This document shows, in pieces, positions 59,150-64,000 of a stretch of 64,000 nt of DNA. The stretch's first letter is position 1, and every line of letters starts with the position of its first letter. The notes under the pieces are model-generated. The model was not told where the DNA came from. It saw only the letters and a list, made by a program, of their open reading frames with translations, and did not search any database. The DNA is from VRUE01 sp963816785 (GTDB lineage: Bacteria > Actinomycetota > Thermoleophilia > Solirubrobacterales > 70-9): assembly GCA_963816785.1 (NCBI GenBank), contig CAWFLL010000004.1:1116001-1180000 (forward strand), read 5' to 3'. The translations under genes and the position numbers were made by a program.

Positions 59150-60133
59150 CTAGCCCAGCGACCTCCCGTACTGCTTCTCGTAGTAGGCGCGGTACTCGCC
59201 GGAGCGAATCGGCCCCCACCACTCCTCGTTCTCGCGGTACCAATCGACGGTCCGCTCGAGGCCCTCCGCGAAGTGGACCTGCGCCTCCCAGCCGAGCTCC
59301 TCGCGGAGCTTGTCGGAGGCGAGCGAGTAGCGGCGGTCGTGGCCGGGTCGGTCGGTGACGTGCTCGATCAGCGACTCCTCAGCGCCGATCAGCTCGATCA
59401 CCCGCCTCACCACCTCGATGTTCTCGCACTCGTCCGGGCCGCCGACGTTGTAGGCCTCGCCGGGACGGCCGCCGATCAGGACCGTGTGGATGCCGCGGCA
59501 GAAGTCCTCGACGTAGAGCCAGTTGCGGACCTGGCGACCGTCGCCGTAGACGGGCAGCGAGTCGCCGTGGATCGCGTTCAGCACCATCAGCGGGATCAGC
59601 TTCTCCGGATACTGCCGGGGGCCGTAGTTGTTCGACCCGCGCACGATCGAGGCCTCGATCCCGTAGGTGTGGACGTGGGCCGAGACCAGCAGGTCGCCGG
59701 CGGCCTTCGTCGCCGAGTAGGGCGAGGAGGGGTCGAGCGGCGAGGTCTCGGTGAAGGAGCCGGACTCGATCGAGCCGTAGACCTCGTCGGTGGAGACCTG
59801 CAGGTAGCGCTCGACGCCGAGCTCGCGGGCGGCGTCGAGCAGGACCCCGGTGCCGACCACGTGGGTGCGGGCGAAGGCGTCCTGGTCGTCGATCGAGCGG
59901 TCGACGTGTGACTCGGCGGCGAAGTTGACGACGGCCTCGCAGCCCTCCATCGCCTCGCTCACGATCAACGGGTCCTCGATCGCGCCGACGACCAGATCCG
60001 TCCCCTCGGGCAGGTTCTCGCGTCGGCCCGCGTAGGTGAGCTTGTCGAGCACCCTGACCTCGTGCTCGTCGGCGACGAGCCGCACGTAGGTCGAGCCGAT
60101 GAACCCGGCCGCGCCCGTGACCAGAATCCTCAC
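59150..60133 (-). CDS. rmlB: dTDP-glucose 4,6-dehydratase
   Basis: 327 residues from GTG 60133, which overlaps the rmlD stop. Extended SDR: RILVTGAAGFIGSTYVRLVA (NAD site), VLDKLTYAGRRENL, NFAAESHVDRSI, YLQVSTDEVYGSIESGSF with the catalytic Thr-Asp-Glu, the Tyr and Lys in SSPYSATKAAGDLLV, and SNNYGPRQYPEKLIPLMVLN. It makes dTDP-4-keto-6-deoxyglucose, the second step to dTDP-L-rhamnose. The frame remains open upstream without conserved sequence. Confidence 0.95.
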   Translation of the reverse strand: MRILVTGAAGFIGSTYVRLVADEHEVRVLDKLTYAGRRENLPEGTDLVVGAIEDPLIVSEAMEGCEAVVNFAAESHVDRSIDDQDAFARTHVVGTGVLLDAARELGVERYLQVSTDEVYGSIESGSFTETSPLDPSSPYSATKAAGDLLVSAHVHTYGIEASIVRGSNNYGPRQYPEKLIPLMVLNAIHGDSLPVYGDGRQVRNWLYVEDFCRGIHTVLIGGRPGEAYNVGGPDECENIEVVRRVIELIGAEESLIEHVTDRPGHDRRYSLASDKLREELGWEAQVHFAEGLERTVDWYRENEEWWGPIRSGEYRAYYEKQYGRSLG

Positions 60134-60981
60134 GCCGCCTCCTGTCCCGCGCTGCGCTGGGCGAGATAGCCGGCGAGGCCGTCCTGCCAGGAGGGCAGCT
60201 CGATCGCGTGCTGGCGCTGGCTGACCAGCGCCGAGTAGGCGGGTCGCGGGGCGGGGCGGCCGAGCATCTCGGTCGTCGCCGACATCACCTTGCACTCGAC
60301 CTTGGCCTGCTCGAAGATCTCGCGCGCGAACTCATACCAGGAGCAGGCGCCGGCCGCGGCCATGTGGTGGATCCCGAACTCGATCCCCTCGATCAGGCGG
60401 ACGAGGCCGTAGGCGAGGTGCCAGGTGTAGGTGGGAGAGCCGACCTGGTCGCGGACGACGAGGACCTCGCCGTGGTCGGTCGCGAGACGCAGCATCGTCT
60501 CGACGAAGTTGCCGCCGCCGATCCCGAACAGCCACGAGGAGCGGACGACGAAGTGGCGCTTGTTGGCGGCCGTGGTCGCGTCCTCGCCGGCCAGCTTGGT
60601 GCGGCCATAGGCCGAGAGGGGCGCCGGCTGGTCGGTCTCCACGTACGGCGAGCCCTTGGCGCCGTCGAAGACGTAGTCGCTGGAGACATAGACGACGCTG
60701 GCGCCGCGGGCCGCGGCGGCCGCGGCGACGTTGCCGGCGCCGTCGCGGTTGACGGCCATCGCCGCCTCCTCGGCGTCCTCGGCCCCGTCGACGTCGGTCC
60801 AGGCGGCGCAGTTGATGACGACGTCGGGGCGCTCGAGGTCGAACTTCTTCTCCAGCGCCGAGACGTCGGTCACGTCGAGCTCGGCGCGGCCGAAGCCGAC
60901 CACGTCGTGGCCGGCGTTGCCGGCGGCCAGCATCACGTCGCGGCCGAGCATCCCAGCTGCACCTGTGACCAGGACCTTCAT
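60130..60981 (-). CDS. rmlD: dTDP-4-dehydrorhamnose reductase
   Basis: 283 residues. MKVLVTGAAGMLGRDVMLAA is the NAD(P)H site, followed by INCAAWTDVDGAEDAEEAAM, VYVSSDYVFDGAKGSPYVET, the Tyr-x-x-x-Lys pair in APLSAYGRTKLAGE, and RSSWLFGIGGGNFVETML. It reduces the 4-keto group to give dTDP-L-rhamnose, the last step. Four-base overlap with rmlB. Upstream is the hairpin 61011-61042, then the rmlA gene. Confidence 0.95.
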   Translation of the reverse strand: MKVLVTGAAGMLGRDVMLAAGNAGHDVVGFGRAELDVTDVSALEKKFDLERPDVVINCAAWTDVDGAEDAEEAAMAVNRDGAGNVAAAAAARGASVVYVSSDYVFDGAKGSPYVETDQPAPLSAYGRTKLAGEDATTAANKRHFVVRSSWLFGIGGGNFVETMLRLATDHGEVLVVRDQVGSPTYTWHLAYGLVRLIEGIEFGIHHMAAAGACSWYEFAREIFEQAKVECKVMSATTEMLGRPAPRPAYSALVSQRQHAIELPSWQDGLAGYLAQRSAGQEAA

Positions 60982-61010
60982 CGGGAGAACACCGCGGTTC
61001 GCGCTCGTTC

Positions 61011-61042
61011 GGCCCGTACAGAATCAGATATGGATACGGGCC
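61011..61042. repeat. Short hairpin with AGATATGG motif (rml intergenic)
   Basis: GGCCCGTA and TACGGGCC form a perfect 8-bp stem around CAGAATCAGATATGGA. It shares the AGATATGGA of palindrome A1's loop and the AGAAxCAGATATGG of the 18977 hairpin. It is in the 73-bp gap between rmlD and rmlA, upstream of rmlD, and is not followed by a T tract. Confidence 0.5.
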
Positions 61043-61054
61043 TCACTCGGCTCC

Positions 61055-62134
61055 CTAGATGAGCTTGATCTCGCAGTTGTCGCCGACCAGGAGGCGAAGC
61101 GTCTTCGGCATCCCTTCGCTGCGGGTCAGCCTCACGTTGCGGCCGAGCAGGCTCGCCTCCATCCGGGTCCCGAGGTCCTCGACCACCGAGCCCGCGAGGA
61201 CGATCGAGTGCTCGACCTCGGAGCGGCGGATGTGGACCTCGTCGCCGATCGAGGTGTAGGGGCCGATGTAGGCGTCCTCGATGCATGCCCCGGCACCGAT
61301 CACGGCCGGGCCGCGGACCACCGAGCGGCGCAACGTGGCCCCGGCGGCGAGGACCACCCGCCCCTCGACCCGCGAGTCGGCGTCGATCTCGCCCTCGAGG
61401 CTGCCCTCGATCTCCTCGAGGACGAGGCGGTTCGCCTCGAGCATGTCGGCGAGCTGGCCGGTGTCCTTCCACCAGCCCGTGACCACCTCGGAGCGCACCG
61501 GCCGGCCCTGGTCGATCAGGCCCTGGATCGCCTCGGTGATCTCCAGCTCTCCGCGCCAGGAGGGCTCAAGCGCTTCGGCGGCCTCGAAGATCGCCGGCGA
61601 GAAGAGGTAGACGCCGACCAGGGCGAGGTTCGACGGCGGGTCTTTCGGCTTCTCGACGAGCCGCACCACCCGCTCGCCCTCGAGCTCGGCGACCCCGTAG
61701 GACTCCGGATCGGAGACGGGCGTAAGGAGGATCAGCGCATCGGGTTCCTCGGCTCGGAAAGCGTCGACCAGGCCGCGCAGGCCGTCGGCAAGGAGGTTGT
61801 CGCCGAGGTACATCGCGAACGGCGAGTCACCGAGGAAGTCACGTGCGGTGAGGACGGCGTGGGCGAGGCCGGCGGGCTCGTCCTGGAGGATGTAGGTGAT
61901 CCGGGCGCCGAACCGCGACCCGTCCCCCGCCGCCTCGCGTATCTCGTCCCCCGTCTCGGGGGCGATGATTATTCCGATCTCCTCGATCCCGGCCTCGACC
62001 AGCGCCTCGATGCCGTAGAAGAGCACGGGTTTGTTGGCGACCGGCACCAGCTGCTTCGCAGAGGTGTGCGTGATCGGCCGCAGGCGGGTGCCTGCGCCGC
62101 CCGAGAGGATCAGTCCCTTGAGGTCTTTGCTCAC
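61055..62134 (-). CDS. rmlA: Glucose-1-phosphate thymidylyltransferase, long form
   Basis: 359 residues. Nucleotidyltransferase core: GLILSGGAGTRLRPITHTSA, KQLVPVANKPVLFYGIEALV, FAMYLGDNLLADGLRGLVDA with the metal Asp, LVEKPKDPPSNLALVGVYLF and WWKDTGQLADMLEANRLVLE. It also has a C-terminal left-handed beta-helix (residues ~255-355), as in the long RmlA variants, rather than the short ~290-residue enzyme. It makes dTDP-glucose from glucose-1-phosphate and dTTP, the first step to dTDP-L-rhamnose. It heads the rmlA-D-B-C-methyltransferase cluster. Divergent from the GT2 gene at 62230. Confidence 0.92.
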   Translation of the reverse strand: MSKDLKGLILSGGAGTRLRPITHTSAKQLVPVANKPVLFYGIEALVEAGIEEIGIIIAPETGDEIREAAGDGSRFGARITYILQDEPAGLAHAVLTARDFLGDSPFAMYLGDNLLADGLRGLVDAFRAEEPDALILLTPVSDPESYGVAELEGERVVRLVEKPKDPPSNLALVGVYLFSPAIFEAAEALEPSWRGELEITEAIQGLIDQGRPVRSEVVTGWWKDTGQLADMLEANRLVLEEIEGSLEGEIDADSRVEGRVVLAAGATLRRSVVRGPAVIGAGACIEDAYIGPYTSIGDEVHIRRSEVEHSIVLAGSVVEDLGTRMEASLLGRNVRLTRSEGMPKTLRLLVGDNCEIKLI

Positions 62135-62141
62135 AAATTCT

Positions 62142-62201
62142 CGCGCTTCGCTCGCTGCGCGAAGAACCAGATATGCCTCATTGGGCTCGCTCCGCGCTCA
62201 T
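62142..62201. repeat. Repeat family B, copy B2
   Basis: CGCGCTTCGCTCGCTGCGCG, AAGAACCAGATATGCCTCAT, TGGGCTCGCTCCGCGCTCAT: matches B1 at 50489-50550. It includes the CTTCGC/GCGAAG hairpin and the AGAAxCAGATATG motif. It fills most of the divergent intergenic region between rmlA and the next glycosyltransferase. Confidence 0.6.
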
Positions 62202-62229
62202 GCGCCGGAAGGCTATCGTCGGGTCGCGA

Positions 62230-63036
62230 ATGACGAGCGGCGCCACGCCCACAGCAATCGACGTCGCAATCGTCAACTGGAACACGGCGGAGGCCGCACT
62301 CGACGCCGCCCGCGCCTTCATCGCCTCGTCCGACGTCGTGCCGGCGGTGAGGATCGTCGACAACAACTCGGCCGCGGCCGATCGGCGGATCCTCGAGGAC
62401 GGCCTGCCGGCCGGGGTCGCCCTCGACCTCGCGGACTCGAACCTCGGCTACGGCCGGGCGGCGAACCGCGCCCTTGCGGGTGGCGAAGCCGAGATGGTCT
62501 GCGCCAGCAACGCCGACGTGCGGCCGGAGCCCACTGCCCTGGCCGCGATGGCCACCGTCGCGCTGGCGAACCCGCGGGCCGGGATGATCGGGCCGGCGCT
62601 GGAGGGTGACGATGACATCTACCACGCCGAGCTGCCCGGGCGGATCGCCCTGCTCGGCCAGGTCTTCGCCGGCTCCTTCATGCGGCGGGCGGTCCCGAGC
62701 CCCGAGCCGGGCGTCGTCAGGCGGGTCGGCCAGCCCTCGGGCGCCTGCTTCCTGATGCGGCGCGAGACCTGGGAGCAGGTCGGGGGGTTCGACGACGGCT
62801 TCTTCCTCTGGTACGAGGACGTCGACCTCGCCAAGCGCCTCGACGACGCCGACTTCGAAAACCTCCTCGTCGGCTCGGCCCGGGTCGGCCACATCGCGGC
62901 GCGCTCCTTCAACCAGCTCGACCGCCGCACGATGCAGTCGATCAGGGGGGCCTCGCTGCGCCGCTATATCGATAAACACCATCGGGGGCTGGCGCCGGTC
63001 GCCGCGCCTCTGTTCAGGATCTCCGGACGTGGCTGA
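62230..63036 (+). CDS. Family 2 glycosyltransferase
   Basis: 268 residues from ATG 62230 (an earlier ATG at 62200 lies in repeat B2). GT-A pattern: IDVAIVNWNTAEAALDAARA, VRIVDNNSAAADRRILED, LADSNLGYGRAANRALAGGE, ASNADVRPEPTALAA (DXD-like N-A-D), GACFLMRRETWEQVGGFDDG and FFLWYEDVDLAKRLDDADF with the E-D-x-D. It probably adds a sugar to the surface polysaccharide. The stop overlaps the next glycosyltransferase by 8 bp. Confidence 0.85.
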   Translation: MTSGATPTAIDVAIVNWNTAEAALDAARAFIASSDVVPAVRIVDNNSAAADRRILEDGLPAGVALDLADSNLGYGRAANRALAGGEAEMVCASNADVRPEPTALAAMATVALANPRAGMIGPALEGDDDIYHAELPGRIALLGQVFAGSFMRRAVPSPEPGVVRRVGQPSGACFLMRRETWEQVGGFDDGFFLWYEDVDLAKRLDDADFENLLVGSARVGHIAARSFNQLDRRTMQSIRGASLRRYIDKHHRGLAPVAAPLFRISGRG

Positions 63037-63973
63037 GGCGACGCTGCGGCCGGCTGTCTACATCCCCAACCTCAACGCGGCGGACCGCCTGCCGCGCCTG
63101 CTCGAGAGCCTGCGGAAGCAGACCCGGCCGGTCGACGTCGTCCTCGTCGACAACGGGTCGAGCGATGACTCGGTTGCCCTGACCCGCGAGCGGTTCGGGG
63201 AGGTCACGGTGCTGGAACATGGGATGAACCTCGGCTTCGGCCCCGCGATCGACCGCGCCGTGCGGGAGCGCCCGGCGGACCCGCTGATCCTGCTCAACAA
63301 CGACATCGATTGCGAGCCGCGGATGATCGAGGCGATGCTCGATGCCCATGCGGAGGGCGCCGAGGCGGTGGCGGGCGTCCTCGTGCAGGAACGAGACCCC
63401 GGCGCGATCGACTCCGCCGGGGTCGTCGCCGACTCGACCCTGATGGGGTTCGACTACCTGCACGGGGAGCCGGTCGCGAGGGCCGCGACCGCTGCCGACC
63501 CGCTCGGCCCGACCGGCGGCGCGGCGCTCTACGCGCGGGACGCCTTCGAGGCCGTCGGCGGCTTCGACGAGCGGATCTTCCTCTACTACGAGGACCTCGA
63601 CCTGGCGCTGCGGCTGGCAGCGGCCGGCGGTCGCTGCCGTCTCGCCTCTGAGGCGCGCGCCGTGCATGCCTACTCGGCGAGCCTCGGCGCCGGCAGCGGC
63701 GAGAAGTTCGCCCGCACCGGCTGGAGCCGCGGCTACATGCTGCGCCGCTACGGGGTGATGTCGAGCCCCGGCCGCGCGCTGCGGGCGCTGGCCTGCGAGG
63801 CGGCACTCTGCGCCGGACAGCTCCTGCTCGATCGCACCGCTCGCGGGGTGGTCGGCAGGATCGAGGGCTGGCGCGCCGCCGCCGGCCTCGAGCGGCGCGA
63901 CGTCGGCGACGCCCCGCTGCTCGACATCTCCGCGGGCGAGGCGCTGCGGCTGAGGCGCCGGCGCCGGGGCTAG
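63029..63973 (+). CDS. Family 2 glycosyltransferase (WbbL rhamnosyltransferase-like)
   Basis: 314 residues from ATG/GTG 63029. VYIPNLNAADRLPRLLESLR, VVLVDNGSSDDSVALTRER, HGMNLGFGPAIDRAVRERPA, LILLNNDIDCEPRMIEAML (metal site N-N-D-I-D), PTGGAALYARDAFEAVGGFD and FLYYEDLDLALRLAAAGG with the conserved E-D-L-D. The C-terminus carries an amphipathic basic helix (GWSRGYMLRRYGVM) and a Leu/Arg-rich end (ALRLRRRRRG) that may bind the membrane face. Pattern fits WbbL/RfbF-like transferases using dTDP-rhamnose. It is the last complete gene in the window. Confidence 0.87.
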   Translation: MAEATLRPAVYIPNLNAADRLPRLLESLRKQTRPVDVVLVDNGSSDDSVALTRERFGEVTVLEHGMNLGFGPAIDRAVRERPADPLILLNNDIDCEPRMIEAMLDAHAEGAEAVAGVLVQERDPGAIDSAGVVADSTLMGFDYLHGEPVARAATAADPLGPTGGAALYARDAFEAVGGFDERIFLYYEDLDLALRLAAAGGRCRLASEARAVHAYSASLGAGSGEKFARTGWSRGYMLRRYGVMSSPGRALRALACEAALCAGQLLLDRTARGVVGRIEGWRAAAGLERRDVGDAPLLDISAGEALRLRRRRRG

Positions 63974-64000
63974 GAGCGGCGCCTCAGGACCCGTGCCTTC

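Overview
The window is high-GC chromosomal DNA with short intergenic gaps, GTG/TTG starts, an actinobacterial-type Mrp without the CPxC motif, a CIRCE-controlled groES-groEL pair, and many secreted proteins with Lys/Arg-rich terminal regions (beta-helix, PKD, YVTN, RTX, 'LSYANAMATLAVFIALGG' type). This combination points to Actinomycetota, most likely Thermoleophilia/Solirubrobacterales, probably a metagenome or draft assembly. Several genes carry single-base frameshifts, some at or near homopolymers, so part of the apparent gene decay may be sequencing error.

Layout. 0-2.7 kb: the end of an MBL-fold hydrolase, a membrane phosphodiesterase and a small membrane protein. 2.7-12.9 kb: an accessory region holding three partial copies of the 3' half of the tRNA-Arg(ACG) gene that lies intact at 12851-12924. 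The copies are direct repeats, as integration (att) scars would be. Between them lie a beta-helix protein, an amine-oxidase-like flavoprotein / class-III aminotransferase / unknown protein cluster, a broken nitroreductase, an arginase-family gene with no normal start codon and two exported proteins. 13-27 kb: housekeeping and metabolism (thioesterase, an enoyl-CoA hydratase remnant coupled to pyruvate kinase, P450, signal peptidase, PLP enzyme, aldonolactone oxidase, two MFS transporters, K+ channel, two tRNA-Ser). 27-36 kb: an ArsR/DUF2892/MMPL group, cyclophilin, a decayed secreted protein, Mrp, a beta-helix/PKD protein and ferredoxin. 36-45 kb: NAD(P)-binding protein, GH26-like hydrolase, a DUF559 nuclease-like gene, groEL-groES, SRPBCC and ASCH proteins, a large RTX protein. 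45-51 kb: pcm, a Crp regulator, an Lhr-type helicase and a GH-A hydrolase. 51.7-64 kb: a surface-polysaccharide locus with an O-antigen-ligase/TPR protein, sugar-phosphate transferase, pyruvyl-transferase-like gene, three GT2 glycosyltransferases, a methyltransferase and the dTDP-L-rhamnose genes rmlA, rmlD, rmlB, rmlC.

The most interesting unexplained structure is a dispersed family of 49-bp palindromes with 20-nt arms and a 9-nt loop. There are five copies. The loop sequence (CCCATATCT or a close variant) is conserved, while arm changes in one copy are compensated on both sides. Two copies flank the DUF559 nuclease-like gene at 38080-39021 on either side, and in three cases a palindrome supplies the stop codon of the adjacent gene. 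Shorter relatives with the same AGATATGG motif lie in other intergenic gaps. This resembles a REP-like system, possibly tied to a PD-(D/E)XK-type nuclease rather than a RAYT transposase; that link is inference.
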